From: Bacilli bacterium
Lineage (GTDB): Bacteria > Bacillota_I > Bacilli_A > RFN20 > CAG-826
Length of the DNA stretch: 43,429 bases
Assembly (NCBI GenBank): GCA_017447725.1
Contig: JAFSMX010000031.1
Span: 1 to 43,429, forward strand
Direction: 5' to 3'
Shown: piece by piece, positions 12,983 through 22,322 of the stretch
Position numbering within the stretch: position 1 is the stretch's first letter
Layout: every line of letters starts with the position of its first letter
Notes under the pieces: model-generated
Seen by the model: only the letters and a program-made list of their open reading frames with translations
Told to the model about the DNA's origin: nothing
Database searches by the model: none
Position numbers and translations under genes: made by a program

Positions 12983-15900
12983 TTATTGTTCCTTTCTCTT
13001 ACGAATAAAGATGTATCCACCTAAAGCGATTAAACCGACTGTTGTAGCAATTATCACGATAGTAATTCCGCTGAATTCGCTAAGTGTGTTTATTCTATTT
13101 GGTAATAATCCATTATAAGCACTACGGCCCATAAAGTCGGCATAACCATAACGAGAAACAAGTTGATCGTGTTTTAAAACAGCATCAAGAATTGCTGGAT
13201 CAGTTGGTATGGCAACTTGGAAGTAAGCTTTAACAGTCCCATCTAAACCATTAAATGATTGTGTTAATGTTGCCCATGTTTTTCCAGTGACTATTGTTGG
13301 CGCTTTTTCCCCACCATAACAAACTATCGAATTACTAAATTCAACCGCAAATTGCTGAGCTTTTTCTAAATCAGTAGGGGTCTTTTCCTCACCTACATTA
13401 TATGAAATTTGATAAATACAAATACCTTTAGAAATGTTAGTGAGAGTGATAGTTATTGTTTGACCGTTCTTAGAAGAAGAGCTTTCAATTGTACTTGTAG
13501 TACTTGCCGTAACATTTCCTGTTCCAATTGTTGTTCCATCAACAGCAATTGTTACGGTTGCGGCCGATCCACTATTCCCTCCGACTTTAAAACTAACAGA
13601 ATTAACTAACATGCTTGATCCGAGGTTCATGGTAAGTGTTATTTTGGTGGCAGGATCTGATGATGAGCCCACCTGAGAGTAACTCGGATTTTGTGAATAA
13701 GAGGAGGTTCCTTGAGTTGAAACAGTCCAAACATTTGATAATGAATCTGTAGCATTGACAGATGAACTATTGATTCGTGTGCAACCAGTTCCGCTACCAA
13801 ATTTAACTAAACCACCTTCTACTTCGCCACCAGATTCCTTAACAACAATTCCGTAAGAAGTCGACTTCGTAACATTGTGTTCGCTATAGCTTACAGAAAC
13901 ATTGTACGCACCGGCGGTGCCCATATCGTATCCACTAAATGTTGCTGATGATGTAACATCAGTAGAAGTTTCATCCTCATAGTGAGCTGTTACTGTTGGC
14001 TTAACGAATGTAGAACCTACATTATATGAATCAGTAATATTTGATAATTCAATATAAACTAGATCATAGTAAACAACAGTAACGTCAAAAGTGGTTTCCT
14101 TATTTTTATAAGAAACAGTAACTGTTTGGTCGCCTTCTGTTAATTTATTAAAGCCACTCAATTCATACTTATTTGATGAGACGACATCATAATCACTTTC
14201 ATCATAATAAGCTCGCACTTCAAGGTTAGTTCTATCTATTTCTGTGTTATATTTAACTTTTGAGCCATTATAAATTGCTGTAATATGATCAACCTCTTTC
14301 AAAGAAGAATCATCAATTGTAATCTCGATATTTTTTACATATAGTGAACTTGTAGTCGCATTAATCTCAAACACTAAATCACCATCAACCTCGAAAGATG
14401 ATGAGCAATATTCCTTATATTGATAAGAAGTTGAAATGCTATTATTTGGAATTTGAACTGTACTTATTGTGGCATTGTTATTTTTAACTACTAAATTTCC
14501 AACACCGCTACTACTTCTCTTAATATTTAATTTTATTGAAGTTATCGTATATCCTTCGTACCCTTTCAAAGTCCATGTTTGGTGATTATTCTTAGTTATT
14601 TGTTCATATGTGGTCGTGTAGGTGTTACTGAATGAAACCGATGAGCCAGTCGGTGGTGTTCCACTATTTAATACAACAGTCTGCGCACCTGTACACTCAT
14701 AATTAACAGATGTATTTTGAACAACAGTGATTGTGCTGGCTGCAGTTTTAGTTGTGTCTAAAACGGATCGCGCAGTAATTGTTGCTGTTCCAACAGCATG
14801 AGGCGTTACTAACCCATTTGAAACTGTTGCGACTGAGGTATTACTAGTTTCCCAAGTTACTTCAGTTGATCCACTATAAGTTGTTACAACATTTGCACTT
14901 AATTGAACAGTCTCACTATTAGCTAAAACTAAGGTTTTTGATGTCGGGCTTACTGAAATACTTGTCACCTTAGGTGTTGTATCAGAAATAATAACTCTAC
15001 GAGTACAGCTTACTGTCGTGTCTTGTTTTGATGTTGCTTTAATGTCTGCATAACCAGTTTTTAGACATGTTACACGACCATTTTGATCAACTGTAGCATA
15101 GCTAGAGCTTAAAGAACTCCATGTTACTCCATCATCTTCTAAGTTTGTTCCATTTACTGTTGCAGTAAGTTGAATTGTATTTCCGTTTTTAAGGTCAACA
15201 TTACATTGTCCATCTCCTGGACTAATCGTAACAGATGTAACCACAGATGGATCTTGGTTATAAACATTAATATCAGCGTAAGCTTCAAGTTCTCCGTCGT
15301 AAGATAAGCAGTAGGCACGTGTGTTGCCAACTCCAACAGGAGTCACAACACCATCTTCATCAATTGTGGCGATATTGTTATCTTCGGTATCCCATAATAC
15401 TCTTTTGTCAGTTGTATCAGATGGAGTAAATACAGCAGATAAAGTTGTAGTTTCGATTGTTGCGAGATTTAAACTTACAGAACTTGGAGAAATTGACATG
15501 GAAGTTGGGTGAACCGCTTTTTGGGTTACAGTTACCTCAACAAGGTCACCATAAGAATGTGATTCATGATCCCAAACAAACACTGTTTCAGTGCCTTCTT
15601 TAAGAGCGGTGATCAAACCACTATCACTAACACTAATTACACCATTATCATTGTATAATTCATAAACTAATCCTTGGTCAGTCGCAGAAACAGGAAGGAC
15701 ATGTGCTTGGATTTGTGATGTGTCGCCAACCTCAAGAGTTAATGACTTATCAGAATCGACACACACTTCAGTGACATTTGTACCTAAATCAACAAGTCTA
15801 TCGATTGCTAAACGTCCATAACCAAAGGTTGTATCCCAACCAGATGTGCCTATATCCACACACGAATTCCATAAATCCGTTTTAAATTCGTCTACTGTTC

Positions 15901-17011
15901 CAGATGGGTTAGCTTGTTTCCATAATGCTGCTGCACCAGCAACAATTGGGGAAGAAAATGAAGTGCCTTGGGTTTCACTATAAGTGTGACCGCTTGTACT
16001 TGAGTTCCAACTGGCGGTATAAACATAACCTGGTGCAACTAAGTCTACGTTATTATTTCCTGTTTTAGTGCTTCCAGAAGCATTGTAATTCGAGAAGGAT
16101 GCTTTTTCAGTGCTTGAATCTCTACCTAATGAACCAACACCAATTGCCTTCGGACTTGAAGCTGGGTAAGTTGCAGTATCGTAATTACTATTACCAGCTG
16201 CGGCAACAACAATTGTGCCTTGATTGACTATATAATTTACGTATGTATCGACTAGTTCATAATATGGTGCTTCGATTGACATATTCACTACATCAATTGC
16301 TGTTGAAGTATTCGCGTTAAGAGTATTCTTAATGTAATAAAGAGCATTAAAAATACTATCTGTCCAAAAATCTACTTTAATCGGGACGATAGTCACTTTT
16401 GGAGCGATACCGATTGTTCCGGTATGAGTTGTATCATGAGCTCGACTAGCTAATGTTGAGCAAACATCTGTTCCGTGCTTACTATATTTCGAGTAGCCAG
16501 CCCAAGGTCTTAAAATAGAATCGCCATAGTACCAAACATCATTGATTTTATAACCGACATTTTCAGCTTGTGGGGCAAATTGAACAACTTGGCCAGAGCC
16601 TGTTTCACCAGTCTTATCCATTGTATATGTAGCATTTTGACCAGTAACAGCAGTAGCATGGGCGAACATTCTTCCTTCGGAAATACTAAACATGCTATTT
16701 CCTTGTTCATCAATAAAGTCTGGGTTATCTAAGTCGAAACCAGAGTCAATCACAGCGACTCGAATACCATCGCCTTTAAAGTTATCCCAAACACTTTCTA
16801 TGTCTCCAACGTGATCCATGGAGATATTTTGTTTGGTTTCATAGTACTCATCTGTTGGTGAATAAGCCGGTCTTCCTTCTTTTGCTTCTGGGTCATACTC
16901 AGAAACAATAATTGCTTCAGCAGGAAGAAACTTTTCTTGAGTGCCGAACAAAAAAGTCATCGCCATTGCTGACAGGCATAACGATGCTAATAATTTAGTT
17001 CTTCTTTTCAT
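12983..17011 (-). CDS. Secreted, membrane-anchored subtilisin-like protease with Ig-like repeats
   Basis: A 1342-residue S8 protease. A signal peptide (KRR, then hydrophobic 7-22) is followed by the catalytic domain: Asp89 in VAVIDSGFD, His179 in SKHGTDVCSTLAS, oxyanion Asn273 in AAAGNSNYD and Ser351 in QGTSFSSPIVAG. Four BIG2-type Ig-like repeats follow at about 415-500, 505-590, 598-680 and 690-770. Beyond them are a beta-sandwich-like block (about 780-910), one or two BIG3-like repeats (about 915-1060), a further beta block, and a helical region containing RYGYADFMGR. The C-terminus is one membrane helix and RKRKEQ; there is no LPXTG motif, so anchoring is by the helix. No strong SD precedes the ATG. 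The substrate is unknown; host or community proteins are plausible. Confidence 0.93.
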   Translation of the reverse strand: MKRRTKLLASLCLSAMAMTFLFGTQEKFLPAEAIIVSEYDPEAKEGRPAYSPTDEYYETKQNISMDHVGDIESVWDNFKGDGIRVAVIDSGFDLDNPDFIDEQGNSMFSISEGRMFAHATAVTGQNATYTMDKTGETGSGQVVQFAPQAENVGYKINDVWYYGDSILRPWAGYSKYSKHGTDVCSTLASRAHDTTHTGTIGIAPKVTIVPIKVDFWTDSIFNALYYIKNTLNANTSTAIDVVNMSIEAPYYELVDTYVNYIVNQGTIVVAAAGNSNYDTATYPASSPKAIGVGSLGRDSSTEKASFSNYNASGSTKTGNNNVDLVAPGYVYTASWNSSTSGHTYSETQGTSFSSPIVAGAAALWKQANPSGTVDEFKTDLWNSCVDIGTSGWDTTFGYGRLAIDRLVDLGTNVTEVCVDSDKSLTLEVGDTSQIQAHVLPVSATDQGLVYELYNDNGVISVSDSGLITALKEGTETVFVWDHESHSYGDLVEVTVTQKAVHPTSMSISPSSVSLNLATIETTTLSAVFTPSDTTDKRVLWDTEDNNIATIDEDGVVTPVGVGNTRAYCLSYDGELEAYADINVYNQDPSVVTSVTISPGDGQCNVDLKNGNTIQLTATVNGTNLEDDGVTWSSLSSSYATVDQNGRVTCLKTGYADIKATSKQDTTVSCTRRVIISDTTPKVTSISVSPTSKTLVLANSETVQLSANVVTTYSGSTEVTWETSNTSVATVSNGLVTPHAVGTATITARSVLDTTKTAASTITVVQNTSVNYECTGAQTVVLNSGTPPTGSSVSFSNTYTTTYEQITKNNHQTWTLKGYEGYTITSIKLNIKRSSSGVGNLVVKNNNATISTVQIPNNSISTSYQYKEYCSSSFEVDGDLVFEINATTSSLYVKNIEITIDDSSLKEVDHITAIYNGSKVKYNTEIDRTNLEVRAYYDESDYDVVSSNKYELSGFNKLTEGDQTVTVSYKNKETTFDVTVVYYDLVYIELSNITDSYNVGSTFVKPTVTAHYEDETSTDVTSSATFSGYDMGTAGAYNVSVSYSEHNVTKSTSYGIVVKESGGEVEGGLVKFGSGTGCTRINSSSVNATDSLSNVWTVSTQGTSSYSQNPSYSQVGSSSDPATKITLTMNLGSSMLVNSVSFKVGGNSGSAATVTIAVDGTTIGTGNVTASTTSTIESSSSKNGQTITITLTNISKGICIYQISYNVGEEKTPTDLEKAQQFAVEFSNSIVCYGGEKAPTIVTGKTWATLTQSFNGLDGTVKAYFQVAIPTDPAILDAVLKHDQLVSRYGYADFMGRSAYNGLLPNRINTLSEFSGITIVIIATTVGLIALGGYIFIRKRKEQ

Positions 17012-17105
17012 ACCCGGCTCACATCAAAGTGATACAAACATTTTACACATCTACGCATATAATTCCCAATGTTAAAAATTTTTGGGACAAAACTTAGATA
17101 TTAAA

Positions 17106-17157
17106 AATATTAAGGTTTTGCAAAAATATCACCAGCAAAACTCAAATAAACAAAAAA
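17106..17157. repeat. Hairpin-bearing intergenic repeat, copy A
   Basis: About 50 bp that is close to identical to 19767-19820. The core is an inverted repeat, GTTTTGC (17115-17121) and GCAAAAC (17135-17141), around a 13-nt centre, followed by an A-rich end that merges with the terminator of preA. Both copies lie between a minus-strand terminator and the next minus-strand gene, about 85-95 bp before its start codon. The function is unknown; operator, RNA hairpin and small dispersed repeat are possible. Confidence 0.65.
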
Positions 17158-17182
17158 GAAGCACCTCTTTGAGATGCTTCTT
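17151..17182 (-). terminator. Terminator of the preT-preA operon
   Basis: A 12-bp stem AAGAAGCATCTC/GAGGTGCTTCTT (one G-T wobble), loop AAA, then TTTTTTG on the minus strand, about 20 nt after the preA stop. Confidence 0.9.
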
Positions 17183-17200
17183 AAATATTGATAATGTGGA

Positions 17201-18448
17201 TTAAAGTTTAATGTCTTCCGCTTTGCATTTACGGCCCGGTTTGATACTAATTTTGCCTGGTTTAATTGCTCCAACTGGACAGACATGTCCACAAAGTAGA
17301 CAACCGACGCACTTATCGGTATTGCAACTTGGCTGACGTTTCTCAGCGTCCCATTCAATAGCTTGGTGACCGCCATCGTAACAAGAGATGTAGCAACGTC
17401 CACACTTGATACATTTATCAAGATCAATGTCTGGACGAACAATGTAGTCACGATTGAGGTTTTCAGCTGGAATGATGTTCTTATTGGCTTTTCCAACAAG
17501 TTCATGGAGTGAATCAACACCTTGTTCTTCCATGTAGTGTTCAAGACCGTTTTTCATGTCTTCAACAATACGGTAACCATATTGCATAATTCCGGTTGTA
17601 ACTTGGAGTGTTGTTGCACCAACTAAGATAAACTCAGCAGCGTCTTCCCAAGTTTCAATACCACCAATACCAGAGATTTCGAGGTTTTCTAAACCTTCTG
17701 CTTGTCTCATTTGTTGGATAAAACGAAGAGCAACTGGTTTAACAGCTTTTCCAGAATATCCAGAAATAGCTGATTTTCCATCAACGATTGGTAAACCAAC
17801 TTTCTTATCTAAATCGATATTACAAATGGATTTAATGGTGTTAATTGCGGCAATTCCATCAGCACCACCTTCTAAGCAGGCTTTTGCAACTGGAACCATA
17901 TCAGTGATGTTTGGTGTCATCTTGGCCATCATTGGAAGCTTGCTTCCACGTTTAACGGCTTGGCAGTACTTCTTACAAAGTTCAGCATTTGTACCAACGT
18001 CGCTACCCATGGCGTGGGAAGTCATTTGTGGACAGGATAAGTTCATTTCGATCATATCCGCACCAGCTTCTTCAACCATGCGAGCTAAGTCTTCCCATGT
18101 TCGTTCATCATTACCCATGATTGAGGCAATTAGGACTTGATTTGGGAATTCCTTTTTAAGTTTTCTTAAATCGCGTAAGTTCTCTTCGAGACTATGTTCA
18201 GCGATTTGTTCCATGTTCTTAAATCCAACAAATGGAGTCGATTCCTTGTTGAGCTTATCGAAACGTGGAGAGACTTCATCAATAAAGTATGATTTTGGAC
18301 CGATTGTCTTAAAGACAACACCTCCCCAACCAACTTCATATGCTTTCTTACACATGTCGTAGCAATTACCGACTGGTGAAGAAGATAAGCAGAATGGGTT
18401 TGGGAATTTGACACCTAAGAAGGTGACTGATAAATCTTTATGGACCAT
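17201..18448 (-). CDS. preA: NAD-dependent dihydropyrimidine dehydrogenase, catalytic subunit PreA
   Basis: A 415-residue protein: an FMN-binding dihydroorotate-dehydrogenase-like barrel (about 1-310) followed by two 4Fe-4S clusters ([11 protein letters not shown] and [12 protein letters not shown]). The active-site loop [17 protein letters not shown] and the stretch [20 protein letters not shown] match E. coli PreA closely. With PreT it reduces uracil and thymine to the 5,6-dihydro forms, a redox or degradative step; this enzyme pair also inactivates 5-fluorouracil in gut bacteria. It lies one base after preT. No dihydropyrimidinase or beta-ureidopropionase gene is in view, so a full catabolic route is not shown. 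Confidence 0.96.
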   Translation of the reverse strand: MVHKDLSVTFLGVKFPNPFCLSSSPVGNCYDMCKKAYEVGWGGVVFKTIGPKSYFIDEVSPRFDKLNKESTPFVGFKNMEQIAEHSLEENLRDLRKLKKEFPNQVLIASIMGNDERTWEDLARMVEEAGADMIEMNLSCPQMTSHAMGSDVGTNAELCKKYCQAVKRGSKLPMMAKMTPNITDMVPVAKACLEGGADGIAAINTIKSICNIDLDKKVGLPIVDGKSAISGYSGKAVKPVALRFIQQMRQAEGLENLEISGIGGIETWEDAAEFILVGATTLQVTTGIMQYGYRIVEDMKNGLEHYMEEQGVDSLHELVGKANKNIIPAENLNRDYIVRPDIDLDKCIKCGRCYISCYDGGHQAIEWDAEKRQPSCNTDKCVGCLLCGHVCPVGAIKPGKISIKPGRKCKAEDIKL

Positions 18449-18449
18449 T

Positions 18450-19682
18450 TTATTTACCTCCTAAAGCAGCGTGGACATATAAAGCCACTTCTTTACCAGT
18501 ACGAACACCGCCAACGACGGTTTTATCGTATGCACTATGTGCAATGTCGCCACAAACAAAGACTTTTGGATCTTTGGTGTAGTATGGACGACCTTCATTA
18601 ACTTCGCCTTTAACTAGATCAATTCCAAGACCTTTAACTTCTGGATATTGACCAACAGCAAGAACGATTAAGTCGGCTTCAACTTTCACTTCGGCTTTGA
18701 TTTCACGGTGTGAGAATGTCACAACGTTACCTTCCACTTTAGCTGGAACATATCCATCAATAATGGTTACACCAAGTTTTTGAGCGCCTTCAAGTTCTTT
18801 CTTGCTTGCTTTAAATTCCTTAAATTGTTCGTAAACAACATCAGTTACGTGTTCCACACCTAAGAGTTTCATGGTTGAGACAACATCCATGGCGACGTCA
18901 CCACCACCAACAACTAAGACGTTAGCTGGAACTTTAACATTTCCGCCTTTTGCTTTAACTTCTCTTAAGAAATCAACAGCAGAAACCACATATTTGTTAT
19001 TTTCAAAGGCTGGAAGCATCTTGCCATAGCTATAACCTGGAGCTAAGACAACTGCGTCATGTTTCTTCTTTAAGTCTTCTACGGAAATATCTTTACCAAC
19101 TTCACATCCAGTGTGGAATTTCACACCTAAGTCTTCGATACGTTTAATTTCGACATCAACGACACGGTTTGGTAAACGATATTCTGGAATTAGTCTAAGC
19201 ATACCGCCTAAAACTTTTTCTTTTTCGTAAACTTCAACTTCATATCCAAGTTTATTGAAGCTTACTGCTGCTTGAAGTGCAGCTGGACCAGAACCAACAA
19301 GAGCAACGGATTTACCGTTTGGTTTTCCTTTTTCAAGGATCTTCATCTTGTTAGCTTCTTCAAAGTCAGTCACATAACGTTGAATACGTCCGATATCAAT
19401 TGGTTTATCAATACCGCTACGAGAACAACCTTTTTGACAGTATTTTTCGGTTGGACAAACGCGAGCACAAATTGCACCTAAAGCGTTGTTTTCACGAATT
19501 GTTTCAGCCGCACCTTTAAAGTTACGGAAACGGACTGAACGAATAAATTTGTCCGGATTAGTGCCAGCCGGACATGCTTTCGAACATGGTGCATCATGGC
19601 AAAGAAGGCAGCGGGCTGCTTCTTCACAAACATTTAATGGAGAAAAACCAGGTTCGAAATCTTTTTTGTAATTTGAATCCAT
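18450..19682 (-). CDS. preT: NAD-dependent dihydropyrimidine dehydrogenase, electron-input subunit PreT
   Basis: A 410-residue flavoprotein related to the glutamate synthase small subunit. N-terminal cysteines ([16 protein letters not shown] and [16 protein letters not shown]) ligate two 4Fe-4S clusters. The FAD-binding Rossmann motif is [14 protein letters not shown] and the NAD(P)-binding one is [13 protein letters not shown]; a final CGD stretch (VFVCGDIA) closes the FAD site. It passes electrons from NADH to PreA. Start ATG 19682 has AAAGGAA as SD. Alone it could be mistaken for a GltD, but the adjacent preA settles the call. Confidence 0.94.
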   Translation of the reverse strand: MDSNYKKDFEPGFSPLNVCEEAARCLLCHDAPCSKACPAGTNPDKFIRSVRFRNFKGAAETIRENNALGAICARVCPTEKYCQKGCSRSGIDKPIDIGRIQRYVTDFEEANKMKILEKGKPNGKSVALVGSGPAALQAAVSFNKLGYEVEVYEKEKVLGGMLRLIPEYRLPNRVVDVEIKRIEDLGVKFHTGCEVGKDISVEDLKKKHDAVVLAPGYSYGKMLPAFENNKYVVSAVDFLREVKAKGGNVKVPANVLVVGGGDVAMDVVSTMKLLGVEHVTDVVYEQFKEFKASKKELEGAQKLGVTIIDGYVPAKVEGNVVTFSHREIKAEVKVEADLIVLAVGQYPEVKGLGIDLVKGEVNEGRPYYTKDPKVFVCGDIAHSAYDKTVVGGVRTGKEVALYVHAALGGK

Positions 19683-19766
19683 ATGAAAATTCCTTTCATA
19701 TATAGTTTATCAAAAACTTTTCAAACTTATATGCGGTTTTTTTATGTATAAAAATTTCAGCATATA

Positions 19767-19820
19767 AATATTGGGGTTTTGCAAAAAAATCAACAGCAAA
19801 ACCTAAATAAAACAAAAAAG
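19767..19820. repeat. Hairpin-bearing intergenic repeat, copy B
   Basis: The second copy of the 17106-17157 element. The inverted repeat is perfect here: GGTTTTGC (19775-19782) and GCAAAACC (19796-19803). It sits between the lemA terminator and preT, about 85 bp before the preT start. The remaining 19683-19766 is AT-rich, with no gene and no convincing promoter that I can place. Confidence 0.65.
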
Positions 19821-19839
19821 ATCCCGTATAGAGATCTTT
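19812..19839 (-). terminator. Terminator after lemA
   Basis: AAAGATC (+TC) pairs with (GG+) GATCTTT around TATAC, followed by TTTTG on the minus strand, about 30 nt beyond the lemA stop codon. Confidence 0.8.
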
Positions 19840-19867
19840 AATGTATTTTGCTTTAAATCCCCAACAA

Positions 19868-20524
19868 TTAATTGAAGAAAGTGCCGCGTGCTTGTTCTTT
19901 TGTTTCTTTCGAAGCAGAGAATGGAATACGGGTTGTATAACCGCGTTTTGCAGCGATAATCATTGGGAATGGCCATTCAAAGATAAGTTTGTTCCATTCA
20001 GCAACAACATCGTTATAGTGTTCACGAGCAGCAGTAATTTCACGTTGGGTGTAGCTGTTTTGTTGCATGGCTGCAGCAAGTTCTTGGTGAGCCTTAAGAT
20101 CTGGATAGTTTTCTAAAGCAACATTAATCTTATTGCCAACATTTTCAAGTGCTTTGTTGGTTTCGGTGAAGTTATCGGCACCACCAGCTCTAAGACGAGC
20201 AATTTCCGTAAATGTTGATTTGTCTAAATCCATACCTTTTGTGACAAGTTGAGCAGCGTTTTGAAGAATCATGACGCGTTGTTCTAAGTAGTTATCAACT
20301 TGAGAAGCGGCTTGTTGAATCTTTTGTTGTAATTGACTTAGTCTCTTACCAGCGTTCACTCTTGCAAGTAAAACGAATGGAATTGGAAGAATGAATAAGC
20401 ATAAGACAACTTGGAAAATTGTTGATCCAACACCAACTTTCACCGGGATTTGTTTTTCAATGACATTAACGTCACGTCCAGATTCGTTCACTGGACCAGT
20501 GATTTCGTCTAATTCATTTGCCAT
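19868..20524 (-). CDS. lemA: LemA family protein
   Basis: A 218-residue LemA protein: short N-terminus, one membrane helix (about 33-54, STIFQVVLCLFILPIPFVLL), then the long helical bundle. Typical segments are QQKIQQAASQVDNYLEQRV, the ANLYPDL-like ENYPDLKAHQELAAAMQQ, and AREHYNDVVAEWNKLIFEWP near the end. LemA proteins are widespread, function poorly defined, and usually paired with a membrane partner gene. Here the partner is the 564-residue protein directly upstream, two bases apart. The SD AAGGAGAAC precedes the ATG. A terminator follows. Confidence 0.9.
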   Translation of the reverse strand: MANELDEITGPVNESGRDVNVIEKQIPVKVGVGSTIFQVVLCLFILPIPFVLLARVNAGKRLSQLQQKIQQAASQVDNYLEQRVMILQNAAQLVTKGMDLDKSTFTEIARLRAGGADNFTETNKALENVGNKINVALENYPDLKAHQELAAAMQQNSYTQREITAAREHYNDVVAEWNKLIFEWPFPMIIAAKRGYTTRIPFSASKETKEQARGTFFN

Positions 20525-20526
20525 AA

Positions 20527-22221
20527 TTAGTTCTCCTTCTTCGCCATCAGCGATTTTAGATTATTTATATCTACATTCAAGCCTGATTTTAATGCAATTA
20601 GGCCACGAATGTAAATAGTGTTTTGATTGTCAATGCCGCGGAATGAGAGTTCATCTCCGCCAACATTGGCTGTTTGGATTTCTCCTTCGCCAGTAACTGG
20701 AATGTATTCATACCAGGTAACTGGAACCATATAACTTCTTCCATTACCAGCAATAACTGGAACCATATCAACATGTTCTTCTCTTCTAAAAGAAGAGGCA
20801 ATAACGTGAACTTGGTCGGCACCATTTTTCTGTCCTTCAAATTTTGTATGATAAATGATGTCAGTACAACTATCTGGATCAGCAAAATCCTCTGGATTAT
20901 ATCGATTTGTCATCATTTCGTGTTCGAATGGAGTCATTTGAGATTTAATTGAATCACCAAAGATATATTCGTCAGCTTTCATTTGTTGATATAAAGGAAT
21001 GGATAAGAGAGGTGCGAAGTCAAAGAACACCGCTTTAAAGTAATAATCACAGAATTCAATAAATTGGTCTTTGACTTTCTCATAATCAAATCCACGGAAA
21101 TCAACAATATCCATAAAGATTGATCTTCCTCGCATATGTTCTGATTCAATAATGTTGATACATTTATCCTTCTTCATATAGAAGTCATCTCCGAATCCTT
21201 CATTAGAAAAGAGGAGATCAATCATTGCTTTTTGAGCAAGTGGGGTAAAGAGTAATCGATATTCAACTTCGTTATTACGATCAAGACCGCCGAAACTAAG
21301 TTCGAATAATGGATTTCCTAACGGAGTATAATTTCCGCCCTTAGACATCTGTTTTTGGGCTAATTTACGTAAATCATCTTCATGATGACGAACATACTTT
21401 TCACGTTTTTTCTCATCATCCATCCCACGCATCTGGCTTGGACCTCGAGTAAAGGTGAGATGAGGTGCGGCTTGGTTACCATAAACTAGATAAGTTTCAT
21501 TGGAATATTCTGGTTTTGGTTTAGTGACTGTTGCTCTTAAAGTTTCAGTAACTGTTGTTGTATAACTTCCATCTTTTGTACGAACAACACGTGTATAAGT
21601 CACAACACGAGTTCCTACATACGTAAATGGGCGCATGTTCATCACTTTATCTTTAAAGAAGACAAATGGGTTACCTAAAATACTTCCCGTTTGTAGATTA
21701 AGTACGGAGCGGTTTTCCATCGAAGATGACCACATGCCATACTTTTTAGTGAGCATTTCGTATTTTTTAATATCGAAGTTTCGATCCATCTTAATCAATG
21801 GACAACTTTCCTGGAATAGTTTTGCTGGAATGTCATCGGAAAACAGTTCATTTAAACTCGACATCTGTGCCCAGGCTTCTTCATTTAGCTTGGCAATTTC
21901 TTTTTCTAACTTCTCAATTTCCGCCTGAATTCTCTTTTTTCGTGGCTTATAAACATAGATAAATAAGAAAATACCAACAATCACTAAACATAAAATTCCA
22001 AAAAGAATCGCTAACCAAACCATGTTTCCAAGTTTGTCTTGGAGTTTCTTTAAGGTGTCTTTTTTCGCGTAATATCGATCACACGTTGATTTATTTGCAC
22101 CAACGTCTGTTCCCGCTTTTTGAGTTAGACGCTCAAAATAATCACAAACGCGTTCGTGATGAGTTTGTTTGAGTTCCAACTTATAAAGCCTAGAAGGCTC
22201 TAAGAGGTCTTGTTCAATCAT
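20527..22221 (-). CDS. Unrecognised membrane protein paired with LemA (564 aa)
   Basis: I do not recognise this family. The N-terminal about 65 residues are soluble and charged. A membrane helix at about 67-90 (MVWLAILFGILCLVIVGIFL) is followed by a basic stop-transfer RKKR and a coiled-coil segment (about 95-117, EIEKLEKEIAKLNEE). The large C-terminal part (about 125-564) is mixed alpha/beta and contains a threonine-rich beta stretch around VVTYTRVVRTKDGSYTTTV. No catalytic motif is evident. It is the first gene of a two-gene unit with lemA and has no SD. Its -10 box lies 11 nt before the ATG, with a 25-bp palindrome beyond. It probably forms a membrane complex with LemA (inference). Confidence 0.7.
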   Translation of the reverse strand: MIEQDLLEPSRLYKLELKQTHHERVCDYFERLTQKAGTDVGANKSTCDRYYAKKDTLKKLQDKLGNMVWLAILFGILCLVIVGIFLFIYVYKPRKKRIQAEIEKLEKEIAKLNEEAWAQMSSLNELFSDDIPAKLFQESCPLIKMDRNFDIKKYEMLTKKYGMWSSSMENRSVLNLQTGSILGNPFVFFKDKVMNMRPFTYVGTRVVTYTRVVRTKDGSYTTTVTETLRATVTKPKPEYSNETYLVYGNQAAPHLTFTRGPSQMRGMDDEKKREKYVRHHEDDLRKLAQKQMSKGGNYTPLGNPLFELSFGGLDRNNEVEYRLLFTPLAQKAMIDLLFSNEGFGDDFYMKKDKCINIIESEHMRGRSIFMDIVDFRGFDYEKVKDQFIEFCDYYFKAVFFDFAPLLSIPLYQQMKADEYIFGDSIKSQMTPFEHEMMTNRYNPEDFADPDSCTDIIYHTKFEGQKNGADQVHVIASSFRREEHVDMVPVIAGNGRSYMVPVTWYEYIPVTGEGEIQTANVGGDELSFRGIDNQNTIYIRGLIALKSGLNVDINNLKSLMAKKEN

Positions 22222-22232
22222 AGTTTAATTCT

Positions 22233-22263
22233 ATTATACCTATTATTTATATTAATAAATAGG
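22233..22263 (-). promoter_or_regulatory. Promoter and abutting palindrome of the lemA-partner operon
   Basis: A consensus TATAAT (22233-22238, minus strand) lies 11 bp from the start codon. An imperfect 25-bp palindrome (22239-22263, ends CCTATT and AATAGG) abuts it, occupying the spacer and -35 region, where no -35 consensus is seen. A regulator bound there could replace or block sigma contacts. Confidence 0.5.
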
Positions 22264-22269
22264 AATTTT

Positions 22270-22303
22270 ACAAAAATAAAAGAGAGCCACAGTGTGACTC
22301 TCT
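22270..22303 (-). terminator. Terminator of the long ribosomal block (after rplQ)
   Basis: AGAGAGTCA pairs with TGGCTCTCT (one G-T wobble) around a short loop, followed by TTTATTTTTG on the minus strand, 20 nt after the rplQ stop. Confidence 0.85.
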
Positions 22304-22322
22304 AATCAGTAAAGTGATCGAA

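Noticed and set aside
12983-13090. LPXTG sortase signal at the C-terminus of the subtilase
   Set aside because: The residues before the membrane helix read NTLSEFSG; no LPXTG-like motif is present.
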